From Cryptomeria japonica (Eukaryota > Streptophyta > Pinopsida > Cupressales > Cupressaceae): a DNA stretch of 64,000 nucleotides. Location of the stretch: positions 444,999,038-445,063,037 of the forward strand of contig NC_081413.1 of NCBI RefSeq assembly GCF_030272615.1. The letters are read 5' to 3'. The translations under genes were made by a program, and so were the position numbers. Under the pieces are notes generated by a model that ran no database searches, was not told where the DNA came from, and saw only the letters and a list, made by a program, of their open reading frames with translations. Each line of letters begins with the position of its first letter. Within the stretch, counting starts at the first letter, position 1. Positions 24,364 through 36,011 of the stretch are shown one piece after another.

Positions 24364-24375
24364 GCTCTGATAACA
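24364..24375 (-). other. Element D primer-binding site
   Basis: Minus strand TGTTATCAGAGC next to the 5' LTR, against the usual copia site TGGTATCAGAGC for initiator tRNA-Met. Confidence 0.75.
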
Positions 24376-24377
24376 AT

Positions 24378-25164
24378 TGGTAGGATTCCCAAAGATACTG
24401 AGAGGGGGGTGAATCAGTATCTAACCGATTTGATAATTTTCTTAACTTAATACATGTAAAGCATATCAATATTGTATACCAGTAAACAAAAAGTAATGCA
24501 ATAAATAGAGATAAAATCAACCACATGAAAAGCACACCATAACACAGTAGTTTAATGAGAAAACCCAATGTGGAAAAAATTTCAGTGGGATTTGTGACCC
24601 ATAATATTCACTTACTAGCCAATAAGAGAATATTACTACTACAATAGGGGCCTGCACATGCAGAAAGGCCAAGTGCCTAGAGCTCACTACTCAATTACAA
24701 AATGGGAAGTCTCACTGACTTACAAAATGGATTATGCAAATCCAATGTCTTGTACTGCTTCAAAATAGCATTTACTATGCCAGATCCAGTACCAATTTTA
24801 GCTTTGCTTCATACATAAACCCTTAACCTATAATTCACATTATAGGTCTGCCTTATTTCACCTATCTACTTCTTTTTTTTATGTTCTATAATGATCTCAT
24901 ACATATATGAGTCATTTTACAACTTGCTAAGTCGACTTATAATGATTTTACAATTAATTACAAAATATATTATAAACAAAATTCTTGTCGGCCTGGGTGC
25001 TAGTATACTTCCTTTCACTGCTGGTGTTCTAGGTGCCGGTGTAGAGTCTATCATTGCTGGTGCTGGTAAATTGTCTTGTCGGTGTCATAGGATTGCAAGG
25101 TTGCCATCAATGACAAAACCTTCAATCACCTACAATATCTCATTGGAGTGTGCATTTAGCAACA
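24378..25164 (-). repeat. Element D 5' LTR
   Basis: Partner of 18706-19443. It begins (minus) TGTTGCTAAATG. The 3' LTR shows GATTGCTTG here, explained by loss of three bases at the tract junction. Confidence 0.88.
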
Positions 25165-25707
25165 TATATAAATGCCCATGAGCTGATTTTTACAAGTTTA
25201 GGGGCATAATTTTGTATATTTAAATGGCAATGAGCTGATTTGTACATATGTACATGCCAAAGTTTGTATATTAAAATGGCAATGAGTTGAATCGCACATA
25301 TTGTAATGCCAAATTTTGTATAAAAGCCCATGAGATGAATTGTATATTAAAATGGTGATGAGTTGAATCACACATATTGTAATGCCAAATTTTGTATAAA
25401 ATCCCATGAGATTATTTGTAAGACATTTTTTTGTATAATCAAATAGCCAAAAGCTGATTTGATCATATTTAGAGGCAAATTTTTGAATATGTGACAATGT
25501 TTTGTGACTATGTTTTGAGTATATGTGATGTGTCCATGGTCAATCATAAGAATTCTTGATTCTTGTATAATCATGGAGAATTATTTGAGTCATTATTGGG
25601 TCATAGGGGTCATAAATTGAGACTAGATACAATTTGAGCAAAAATTGTCATTGTTGTCAAAAAATTATCAAAAACATTGTCAAGCAACTTCTACATTGCA
25701 TCGGTAG
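25165..25707. repeat. AT-rich spacer with short degenerate tandem repeats
   Basis: Element B sequence next to D. Blocks such as GCCAAATTTTGTATAAAA and GGCAATGAGTTGAATC recur at about 25216-25400 with an irregular period near 70 bp. No gene seen. Confidence 0.65.
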
Positions 25708-28330
25708 GGTATGACACTCAATGTTCTCGTGCTTGGGATGCATGATAGGGGCATGCCTAGTGTAAACCTACCCACCCAGATGCGCTCGCGACATCGGTTT
25801 GTGTACATGATGAACCAAATCAATTCTAGTCAATATTGCAACTTTGCATTGCATACAACTAATGATTTTTTAGCATGCAAAAAAATGCTACCAATTGAAA
25901 ATGGCTCTGACTCATCAAAAACAAAGATAGGCCATTGTAGAGGAGCCTCACGCAACCCCACGGGATCAAACAGATTGACCATATGTGTCTTGGATTTGAA
26001 GAAACACTCCGTCAAATTTTGACAATTTTTTGGACTCAGGGCACTTGAGAGATCGCACCAGTACGGTATGACTCTCAATGTTCGGATGCTTTGGGATGCA
26101 TGAAAGGGGCATGCCTACCATAACCTACCCACCCAAATGTGCTTGCGAGTTTGGTTTGTGCACACGATGAACCAAATCAATTGTAGCCAATCTTGCAACT
26201 TTTCATTACATGCAACTGATGGTTTTTCGAGCAAGCAAAAAAATGCTAATAATTGAAAGTGGCTTTGAGTCATCGAAAACCCAGATAGGCTATTGTAGAG
26301 GAGACTCACATTACCCCATAGGATCAAATGGATTGACCATATGTGTCCTGGATTTGAAGAAATAGCCCGTCAAATTTTGATAATTTTTTGGACTCAGGGC
26401 ACTTGAGAGATCACATCGGTACGGTATGACTCTCGAAATTTCGATGCTTTGGGATGCACAATGGGGGCATGCCTAGTGTAAAACTACCCACCCAAATGTG
26501 CTCGTGACATTGGTTTGTGCACACGATGAACCAAATCAATTCTAGCCAATATTGCAACTTTGCATTGCATTCAACTGACAGTTTTTGGAGCAGGCGAAAA
26601 AATGCTACCAATTGAAAATGGCTCTGACTCATCAAAAACTGAGACAGACCATTATAGAGGAGCCTCATGCGACTACACGGGATCAAGTGGATCAACCATA
26701 CATGTCCTAGATTTGAAGAAACAATCCATCAAATTTTGACAATTTTTTGGACTCAAGGCACTTGAGAGATAGCACCAGTACGGTATGACTCTTGACGTTT
26801 CGAAGCTTTGGGATGCATGACAGGGGCATGCCTAGCATAAACCTTCCCACCTAGATGCACTTGTGATGTCATTTTGTACACATGAAGAACCAAATCAATT
26901 CTAGCCAATCATGCAACTTTGCATTGCATGCAACTGACAGTTTTTGGAGTAGGCAAAAAAATGCTAATAATTGAAAATGGCTTTGAGTTGTCAAAAACCA
27001 AGATAGGCCATTTTAGAGGAGCCTCACACAACTCTATGGGATCAAATGGATCGACCATATGTGTCCTAGATTTGAAGAAATGGTTCGTTAAATTTTGATA
27101 ATTTTTTGGACTCAAGGCACTTAAGAGATCACACCGGTATGGTATGACTCTCGACGTTCTAGGGCTTTGAGATGCATGAAAGGGGCATGCCTAGCATGAA
27201 CTTTCCCACCCTAATGTGCTCGCGACGTTGGTTTGTGCACATGACGAACCAAATCAATTCTAGCCAATCTTGCAACTTTGCATTAAATGCAACTGATGGT
27301 TTTTGGAGCAGGCGAAAAAAATGCTAATAATTGAAAATGGCTTTGAGTTGTCAAAAACTGAGATAGGCCATTGTAGAGGAGTCTCGCATGACCCCATGAG
27401 ATCAAATGGATCGACCATATGTGTCTTGGATTTGAAGAAATAGTCCGTCAAATTTTGACAATTTTTTGCACTTAGGGCAATTGAGAGATCGCACCGGTAC
27501 GGTATGAATCTCAACATTGTGTCACTTTGGGATGCATGACAGGGGCATGCCTAGCATAAAATTTCCCACCTGGACACCCTCATGACATCTTTTTGTGCAC
27601 ACGACGAACTAAATCAATTCTAGCCAATCTTGCAACTTTGTATTACATGCAACTGACTATTTTTGGAGCAGACAAAAAAATGCTACCAATTGAAAATGGC
27701 TCTGACTCATAAAAAACTGAGATAGGTCATTGTAGAGGAGTCTCACAAGATCCCAGGGGTTCAAACGGATTGACTATAGGTATCCTAGATTTGAAGAAAC
27801 AGTCCATCAAATTTTGACAATTTTTTGGACTCAGGGCACTTGAGAGATCGCACTGGTATGGTATGACTCTCAATGTTTTGATGCTTTGGGATGCATGACA
27901 GGGGCATGCCTAGCATAAACCTTCCCACACTGACATTCTTGCGATGTTGGTTTGTGCACATGATGAACCAAATCAATTCTAGCCAATCTTGCAACTTTGC
28001 ATTGCATGCAACTAACTATTTTTGGAGCAGGCGAAAAAATGCTAATAATTGAAAATGGCTCCGAGTTGTTGAAAACCGAGATAGGGCACTATAAAGGAGC
28101 CTCACACAACCCCATAGGATCAAATGGATCGACCATATGTGTCATGGATTTGAAGAAACAGTCTATCAAATTTTGATAACTTTTTGGACTTAGGGGAATT
28201 GAGAGATCACACCTGTACGGTATGACTCTCAATGTTCTGGCACTTTGGGATGCAAGATAGGGGCATGCCTAGCATAAAACTTCCCACCCAGACACACTTG
28301 CGATGTCAGTTTGTACACATGATGAAAAAA
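25708..28330. repeat. Satellite array, ~359-bp unit, seven full copies and a partial eighth
   Basis: The mark GGTATGA recurs at 25708, 26065, 26423, 26782, 27141, 27501, 27860 and 28219, giving spacings of 357-360 bp. Each unit holds GGGATGCATGACAGGGGCAT-like sequence, AACCAAATCAATTCTAGCCA, TTTTGGAGCAGG and CAAATTTTGACAATTTTTTG. Copies diverge by scattered substitutions. The array stops at about 28330 in the middle of a unit. It lies between the two convergent genes of B. Confidence 0.95.
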
Positions 28331-28402
28331 ATTTGACCATTGCGAGCGTGAGGGTACTCTCGCACCAAACACATTATTGTTTATATTCATATTGTCACTT
28401 TT

Positions 28403-28690
28403 TGTGTTTATATTCATATTGTTGATTACATTTGAAAATATTCATTTAAATTTATAAAAGGGCAGCCACCAAATACAATGAATACACAATAATGAACTGA
28501 ATACAAGGAGTTTTGTAGGATTAATTCAATATTTTAGAAATTTTATCAAATCATATTCTATGATTGCAATGTTTTATATCATATATTTTTGTTGAATATA
28601 TTCATGTTGTTGATTACATATGCAAATATTCATTTAAATTTATAAAAGGACAACCACAAAATACAATGAATACAAAATAATGGACTTATT
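28403..28690. repeat. Direct repeat, two copies about 195 bp apart
   Basis: Starting near 28407 and 28602, both copies read ATATTCATTTAAATTTATAA followed by a variant of AAGGGCAGCCACCAAATACA. Nothing coding is seen in 28331-28868. Confidence 0.75.
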
Positions 28691-29057
28691 ACACATTTAT
28701 TGGATCAAATATCAATATTTATATATATATATAAAGGCATGTCTGCCAAGTCAATACAAGTATTACAAAAATGTGGCATATGTCATGTCCAAATAGATAT
28801 ACAATAAAAATGTAGAATATATCTACATGTATTGGTCATTCTATGACCAAAAATAACACTATATGATCCTAAACTTGTGGTGGATCATCAAAATCAAGCC
28901 TCTTCGATGCAGTACGCAGCTTTGTAGATGGCTGCAAAACCACAATTCAAAAGCCAAGTTAGAATTCTTTTGTAGAAAATAGTTCACAATTAACAACATA
29001 ACTATGAGTTTAACTTTAATTCCTTTACAATTGAAATGTAGATTACCTCATCAGTTG

Positions 29058-30181
29058 TGTTGGATATAATTGTTTCATTGTGTATTGTCTTTGATGTTAC
29101 ACAAATGTCATATCAGTCTACCGAGCTCAGAATGTTCGGCAAGGCAGTTAGACAGAGTCTACCGAGCTCAGAATGTTTGGCAAGACAGTTAGACAGAGTC
29201 TACCGAGCTCAGAATGTTCGGCAAGAGAAGCAAGTCACAGAGTCTACCTAGCACTCCAGTATGCTATACCGAGTTCGCAGTCTTTACTGAGTTCAGTCGG
29301 TCTTCGAAGAATACGTGAAGGAAAGTCAGTCTTTACCGAGTTCGCAGTACTTACCGAGTTCAGTCGGTTACCGAAGAATCAGCAGTGTTCACCGAGCATC
29401 AGTGAAATGTTTATGCAGTCGACCGAAGCAATATTTATTTATTGAAACTTGTATATGTAGCCAACCTATGTAATATTTATTTTAACTTGTAATTGGGCCG
29501 ACTTGGTAACTTGAATGATATATATAAGAGATCAAGTTGCGATTTCGAAGTGTGGAAAAGTATAAAAAGTATGGAAATGTGCGAATTCTGATGAAGAATC
29601 AGTGATATCCTTGAGGCGCAGAAAAGATATATGTGATCAGTAAGGATCTATTGGCTCAGAACAGAGATCTGTATCAGCAAGATAAGTTGTATTTAATTCA
29701 GATCACTTCATTGTTGCTTTCTAACCATTGTAGCAGTGATACCGAAATCTCTTAACAGAGTTGGTCTAACAACCATTCTTGTAAATCCTCTGACAAGGTG
29801 ACAATTCGGTTGAATTGTTCTTAAGACCTTTCACAAGGCCACTCCTAGTAGGGTGATTAAATCCTCTAACAGGGTCACACCTAAGAGTGTTTTTTGTAAC
29901 CTTTAACAGGGTTGGCTCCTAACAGGGCTCACTTCAGAAGAGTGAAAATCAGTAACTAGTTACATTGGTGGTTTTCCCAAAATTGGGTTTCCACGTTATA
30001 TCTGGTGTTACTTGTGTTCATGTTATTTGTTTTATGCATGTTAATGTTTAATGAACACTGATAAGTTAATTTACCGAGTTTCAGCAGTTTATATTTAAGA
30101 CATCTAAGGGACTTGTGGATTTATTTTTGTGGTAACTGATTCACCCCTCCCCTCTCAGTTACTCCATCCATATTTCCAACA
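29058..30181 (+). repeat. Element E 5' LTR
   Basis: TGTTGG...CAACA. U3 holds three tandem units of about 50 bp built on CTACCGAGCTCAGAATGTTC (29115-29225), and further TACCGAG motifs follow. TATA-like ATATATATAAG at 29518-29528. R-U5 holds the CTAACAGGG motif series. Confidence 0.93.
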
Positions 30182-30183
30182 AT

Positions 30184-30195
30184 TGGTATCAGAGC
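30184..30195 (+). other. Element E primer-binding site
   Basis: TGGTATCAGAGC, complementary to the 3' end of initiator tRNA-Met, three bases after the LTR. Canonical for copia. Confidence 0.92.
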
Positions 30196-30243
30196 TCTCG
30201 GTGCTTGTAGGAAGGATTTCAAGGATCTAAGCTAAAGATCAAG

Positions 30244-33200
30244 ATGTCTTACAAGAGGGAAATTCCAAGGCTAAACAGAAATAACTTTTCAGCATGGCAA
30301 GGTCTCATGAGACTCCATTTGGCTTTCATTGGAGATACAGGATTGACACATCTTGACACAGAATATGTGACACCCACTGGTACACTAACTGTTGCTGATA
30401 TTGCTGCAAAGAAGACTCATAACACCATGATGATAGACATTGCATCTGCCCTAAGCTATGAAGAGTTTGATGATGTCAAAGATTGCAAAAGTGCATTTGA
30501 AATGTGGAACAAGCTGAAAGATATCTATGGTGGTGATGACAATGTGAGAAGAGCCAAAGCAGAAAGCTTGAGAGGATAGTTTGATCAATTAAAAATGAGT
30601 GAGGATGAAAATATTGCAAAATATGTTGAAAGAGTCAAAGCCAGTGTCAGTGCAATCAAAGCTTCTGGAGGTGATATCTCAGAGGAAACAGTCATAAGCA
30701 AAGTTCTCAGAACATTACTACCCATTTATGCAATCAGAGTTTCTGCAATTCAGGAAAGAAGATGTGAAGCAAATCATAAGATAAATTTAGAGGCCATAGT
30801 TGGAAGATTAACTGCATTTGAGTTAGACAACTATGACAACTATGTTCCAGCTTCCAAAAACATGGAATCAGCATTTGAAGCTAAGGTTTCACTCAAGGAG
30901 AAAGGCAAAAAGAAAAAGGAATCTCGGTCAGAAAGTGAAGATGAATCAGAACCAAGTTCAGACAGTGATCTTGAAATAATTGAAGCTCTTCTAGCAAAGA
31001 AATATTCCAAAGGCAGAGGAAAATACAAAGGCAAAGTTCCTCTAATCTGTTTTTCATGTGATGAAGTCGGTCATATTGCTGCTAGATGCCCAAACAAGCA
31101 GAGCAAAGATGAGAAGAAAGATCACAAATGGAATGGCAAAAAGGACTACAAATCATTCAAAGGTAAGAAAACATGCTTTATGACTAAGGATTCTGATAAT
31201 AGTGAAGATGAAATTGTTTATATTGCTATAAGAGATGATTCTGATAATGATGAGGAAGATAAGATGGCACTTATTTCTCATATAAGCAAAAATGATACAT
31301 GGATCATAGACAGTGGTTGCTCTCATCATATGACTGGTGATAAAACCAAGTTTGAACATTTTATAGACTATGATGGAGGTAGTGTAAGGTTTGGTAATAA
31401 TGAACCTCGCTACATAAAAGGAAGAGATAGAATCCCTATAACCAAAGAACTTGTATTTGATGATGCCTACTAGGTTGAAGGTCTCAATCACAACTTGATG
31501 AGTGTGGCACAGCTACTTAATAGTGGACTCAAGGTGGAATTCACGCATGGAAAGGCCAAACTGCTAAATAATCAAGGAAAGCTGATTGCATCAGGCACTC
31601 AAACAAAAGGTAATTTGTTCCGACTTGAAACAAGTGAAAATTCATGTTTTATTGCTCAAGTTGAAGAAAGTTGGTTATGGCACAAAAGGTTATGTCATGT
31701 AAATTTTGATAACCTAGTGAAAATAAGTAAATTCAGAAAAGTAAGAGGTATTCTAGATATAAAGAAACCTGAGGTCGGTCTATGTAAGAATTGTCAAATT
31801 GGAAAGATGGGAAAGACTAGTTTCAAAAGCAAAAACTATCAATCTGAAGATATATTAGAAATTGTGCATACTGATTTATGTGGACCCATAGGAACTGAAA
31901 GTTATACTGAAGAAAAGTTCTTCATTCTTTTTGTTGATGATTACTCAAGAATGATGACTGTCATGTATTTAAGGAACAAATCAGAAGCATTTGAAAAGTT
32001 CAAATGGTATTTGGCCAGAGTAGAAAAAGAAACAGGTAAAAGACTTAAATGTCTAAGGTCAGACAGAGGTGGTGAATTCATCTCTCATGAATTCAATAAC
32101 TTTTGCATTGAAAGAGGAATCAAAAGACAAGTATCAGCCCCTAGAACTCCTGAGCAAAATGGAATAGCTGAAAGAAGGAACAGATCTATCATGGATTGTG
32201 CAAGAACCTTAATGATTGAAAAGAATATTGCTATCAAATACTGGAAGGAAGCTATCAACACTGCTATTCATACCTTGAACCGAGTACAGCTGAAGAAGGA
32301 CTCATTCAAAACCCCCTATGAATTATGGTATGGCTACAAACCTAATGTAAGTTACCTAAAAGTATTTGGAAGTAAATGTTACATTTTGAAAGAATCTAGA
32401 AAAGGAAAATTTGATGTGAAAGGTGATGAAGGTATATTCCTCGGATATTCTTGCAAGAGTAAAGCATATAGATGTTTGAACTTCTCTACTCATAAAGTTA
32501 TAGAAAGTGCACATGTGAAAGTTGATGAGTTTGCAGAAAGATCTGAAGAAGAAAGCAAAAGAGAACCAGAAGATTATAAAAGATTTGTGTCTATTGAACC
32601 TGATACAATACCAGATACATCTGCTAATCAGGAATCTTCTACTCCCGAGTCATCAGTAACCGAGTTACAGAAAGAGAAAACCGAGCCAGTATCTACCGAG
32701 TCTGATGAACCAGAACCAGTGTCTACCGAGTCTGAAGAAACTGAGCCAATATTTACCGAGCCGGACCAGCCAGTTGAAGAACAAGAGGACAATGATGAAA
32801 TTCATTCTAAAGGCAAGAAACCTGTATTAGCCGAGTATGTCAGACGACATCATTCAGCAGATCAGATCATTGGAGACAAATCTGAAGGAACTATGACAAG
32901 AGGTAAGTTGAAAAGCACTTGTTTACTTGCTGATTTTGAACCTAGAAATGTCAAAGATGCATTGGGAAATGATAGTTGGACAGAAGCTATGAAAGAAGAG
33001 ATAGAACAGATAGAGAAAAACAAGACATGGACTCTTGTACCCAGATCTAAGGATAAAAATGTGATTGGAACTAAGTGGGTATTCAGAAATAAACTGAATG
33101 AAGATGGCAAAGTTTCAAGAAACAAAGAAAGACTAGTATGCAAAGGATATGCTCAACAAGAAGGAATAGACTATGGAGAAACTTTTGCTCCTGTTGCAAG

Positions 33201-34476
33201 ATTGGAAGGAGTCAGAACCTTACTTGCATATGCCGCCTACAAAGGATTCAAAGTTTATCAGATGGATGTTAAATTTGCATTTCTTAATGGTATATTGGAT
33301 GAAGAGGTTTATATTGAACAACCTGAAGGTTTTGTTGATCCACAAAAGAAGGACATGGTCTGCAAATTACATAAAGCATTGTATGGTCTGAAACAAGCCC
33401 CTAGAGCATGGTATGAAAGATTGCATAACTATCTTATTCAGATTGGATTTCAAAGAACTAATGATAACAGTAGCTTGTATATCAAGGAAGGATCAGATAA
33501 CAAAATTGTCTTAGCAGAAATATTTGTAGATGATACTATTTTCACAGGAAATGATGATCTTTGCAAAGAATTTTCAGTACAAATGAATAAGGAATTTGAA
33601 ATGTCCATGTTTGGTGAGATCAAATTCTTTGTTGGTCTTCAAATTCAACAAAACAAAAATGGTATCTATATTACACAATCAAAATACATCAAAGAGATAC
33701 TGAAAAAGTTCGGTATGGAAGATTGTAAACCAGTTGGAACTCCTATGTGTACTGGATTGAAGCTTACCAAGGAAGATGAATCACAAGAAGTAGATCAAAC
33801 ACTGTATAGATCTATGATTGGAAAGCTGCAGTATGTTGTTCATACTAGGCCAGATATTGCTCTTGCAGTTGGTATTGTTGCAAGATTCTCAGCAAAACCA
33901 AGAGAAAGTTACATGACGGCAATCAAAAGAATAATGAGATATTTGAAAGGAACTGAAGAGTATGGATTATGGTACAAATTTGGAGGAAATTTTGATTTGA
34001 AAGTATTTACTGATGCTGATTGGGCAGGAAACATTGATGACAGAAAAAGTACAAGCGGAGGAGCATTCTTTCTAGGAAAGAGATTGGTTTCCTGGACAAG
34101 CAAAAAGCAGAACTGTATATCCCAATCTACAGCAGAGGCAGAATATGTTGCTGCAGCAGTAAATTGTTCAAATGTTGTTTGGTTTAAACAACTATTGGCA
34201 GGCATGAAAATGGAAATCAAAGAACCAATTATTATGTTCTGTGATAATACAAGTGCAATTGACATGTCCAAGAATCCAGTGATGCATCCCAAAACCAAGC
34301 ACATTGCAATAAAATATCATTTTGTCCGAGAATTGGTGCAGGACAAGGAGATCAGATTGGAATATATTCACACAAAGGAACAAATTGCTGACATATTCAC
34401 AAAACCATTGGCTAAGGATGCATTCTTGTATCTAAGAGGTAAGTTAGGGGTCATTCCCCTATCTGAAATTCACTAA
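30244..34476 (+). pseudogene. Element E gag-pol polyprotein, two in-frame stops
   Basis: A single frame of 1410 codons from ATG 30244. Gag is followed by zinc knuckle CFSCDEVGHIAARC (about 31050), protease IDSGCSHHMTGD (about 31308), integrase zinc domain (H-x-H, CKNC at about 31785) and catalytic core ([25 protein letters not shown]), reverse transcriptase ([27 protein letters not shown] at about 33520) and RNase H ([26 protein letters not shown]). TAG at 30577-30579 and 31471-31473 interrupt it. Related elements F and G have Lys or Tyr there, so both stops are transversions, not C-to-T changes. Apart from those two codons the reading frame is whole. The product would package and integrate the element. 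Confidence 0.95.
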
Positions 34477-34876
34477 AGAAAAGTTTTAGTGATGCATCAA
34501 CTCATCCTAAGTAGTTGATGCAGTATAATCAGGAAAATATTGCATATGAATCAGTACAAAAGGTACATTATAACTCAGATGAAGTCTTATTGTCTTTGGC
34601 ATGTGTTGTCGAAGAGGGAGAGTTTTACTGTCATATCCTACTAAAATTTGAAAGAAAGTTCATTAAGATAAAGAGGGAGAGTTGTTTGATAAAGAGGGAG
34701 AGTTTCACCGTCCAAAGATGAAGTTACTTCACAGAGGGAGATTATTGAAAGAAGGAGTTTTCTCTATCCAAAGGGAAAGTTATGTTGGCATGTTGCTGTC
34801 ATAAAAGAAAAGACCTGTTTTCAACTTTCATTCTGCTATGACATGTTGTGTTGCCATCAATGCCAAAGAGGGAGAT
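34477..34876 (+). other. Element E 3' spacer with repeated purine tracts
   Basis: AAGAGGGAGA-like tracts occur at about 34611, 34671, 34692 and 34735, before the true polypurine tract CAAAGAGGGAGAT at 34864-34876. TTGCCATCAATGCCAA (34851-34866) forms a short stem just before and overlapping the tract. No gene. Confidence 0.75.
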
Positions 34877-36011
34877 TGTTGGATACAATTGTTTAATTGT
34901 GTATTGTCTTTGATGTTACACAAATGTCATATCAGTCTACCGAGCTCAGAATGTTCGGCAAGGCAGTTAGACAGAGTCTACCGAGCTCAGAATGTTCGGC
35001 AAGGCAGTTAGACAGAGTCTACCGAGTTCAGACGGTAAGAGAAGCAAGTCACAGAGTCTACCTAGCACTCCAGTATGCTATACCGAGTTCACAGTCTTTA
35101 CCGAGTTTAGTCGGTCTTCGAAGAATACGTGAAGGAAAGTCAGTCTTTACCGAGTTCGCAGTACTTACCGAGTTCAGTCGGTTACCGAAGAATCAGCAGT
35201 GTTCACCGAGCATCAGTGAAATGTTTATGCAGCCGACCGAAGAAATATTTATTTATTGAAACTTGTATATGTAGCCGACCTATGTAATATTTATTTTAAC
35301 TTGTAATTGGGTCGACTTGGTAACCTGAATGATATATATAAGAGATCAAGTTGCGATTTCGAAGTGTGGAAAAGTATAAAAAGTATGGAAATATGAAGGA
35401 GCAGAAATGTGCGAATTCTGATGAAGGATCAGTGATATCCTTAAGGCGCAGAAAAGATATATGTGATCAGTAAGGATCTATTGGCTCAGAACAGAGATCT
35501 GTATCAGCAAGATAAGTTGTATTTAATTCAGATCACTTCATTGTTGCTTTCTAACCATTGTAGCAGTGATACCGAAATCTCTTAACAGAGTTGGTCTAAC
35601 AACCATTCTTGTAAATCCTCTGACAAGGTGACAATTCGGTTGAATTGTTCTTAAGACCTTTCACAAGGCCACTCCTAGCAGGGTGATTAAATCCTCTAAC
35701 AGGGTCACACCTAACAGTGTGTTTTGTAACCTTTAACAGGGTTGGCTCCTAACAGGGCTCACTTCAGAAGAGTGAAAATCAGTAACTAGTTACATTGGTG
35801 GTTTTCCCAAAATTGGGTTTCCACGTTATATCTGGTGTTACTTGTGTTCATGTTATTTGTTTTATGCATGTTAATGTTTAATGAACACTGATAAGTTAAT
35901 TTACCGAGTTTCAGCAGTTTATATTTAAGACATCTAAGGGACTTGTGGATTTATTTTTGTGGTAACTGATTCACCCCTCCCCTCTCAGTTACTCCATCCA
36001 TATTTCCAACA
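34877..36011 (+). repeat. Element E 3' LTR
   Basis: Near-identical to 29058-30181. It has two full TACCGAG-CTCAGAATG units and a degenerate third, where the 5' copy has three, and an extra ATATGAAGGAGCAG-like stretch at about 35390. Confidence 0.95.

Larger units (their letters stand above)
18706..25164 (-). mobile_element. Element D: pol-less LTR retrotransposon
   Basis: LTRs at 18706-19443 and 24378-25164, in minus orientation. The primer site next to the right LTR reads TGTTATCAGAGC (one change from the tRNA-iMet complement). A polypurine tract lies beside the left LTR. The flanks read TATAT at 18701-18705 and 25165-25169, a possible duplication, though AT-rich. The internal part encodes ORF1 (coiled coil plus zinc knuckles) and ORF2 (unknown). 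No reverse transcriptase, integrase, protease or RNase H motif is present. Same two-ORF plan as element A. It lies just after the B transposase gene. Confidence 0.83.
29058..36011 (+). mobile_element. Element E: young Ty1/copia retrotransposon
   Basis: LTRs 29058-30181 and 34877-36011 are nearly identical. Primer site at 30184, one gag-pol frame, polypurine tract at 34864-34876. Flanks AGTTG (29053-29057) and AGCTG (36012-36016) form a 5-bp target duplication with one change. It lies in exon 9 of the B minus-strand gene. LTR similarity makes it the youngest insertion that can be dated here. Confidence 0.95.

Noticed and set aside
18706-25164. Element D as part of an autonomous copia element
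   Set aside because: No reverse transcriptase, integrase or RNase H motif in any frame between its LTRs.
25708-28330. CRISPR-like array
   Set aside because: The whole 359-bp unit repeats with no distinct short repeat and unique spacer, and the setting is a plant genome.
25830-28417. Repeated minus-strand open frames in the satellite array
   Set aside because: The same peptide reappears once per 359-bp unit with different breaks, so it reflects the repeat and not a gene family.
29057-29445. Open frames in the E LTR
   Set aside because: They cover U3 tandem repeats in an LTR and recur in the 3' LTR with changes; not coding.
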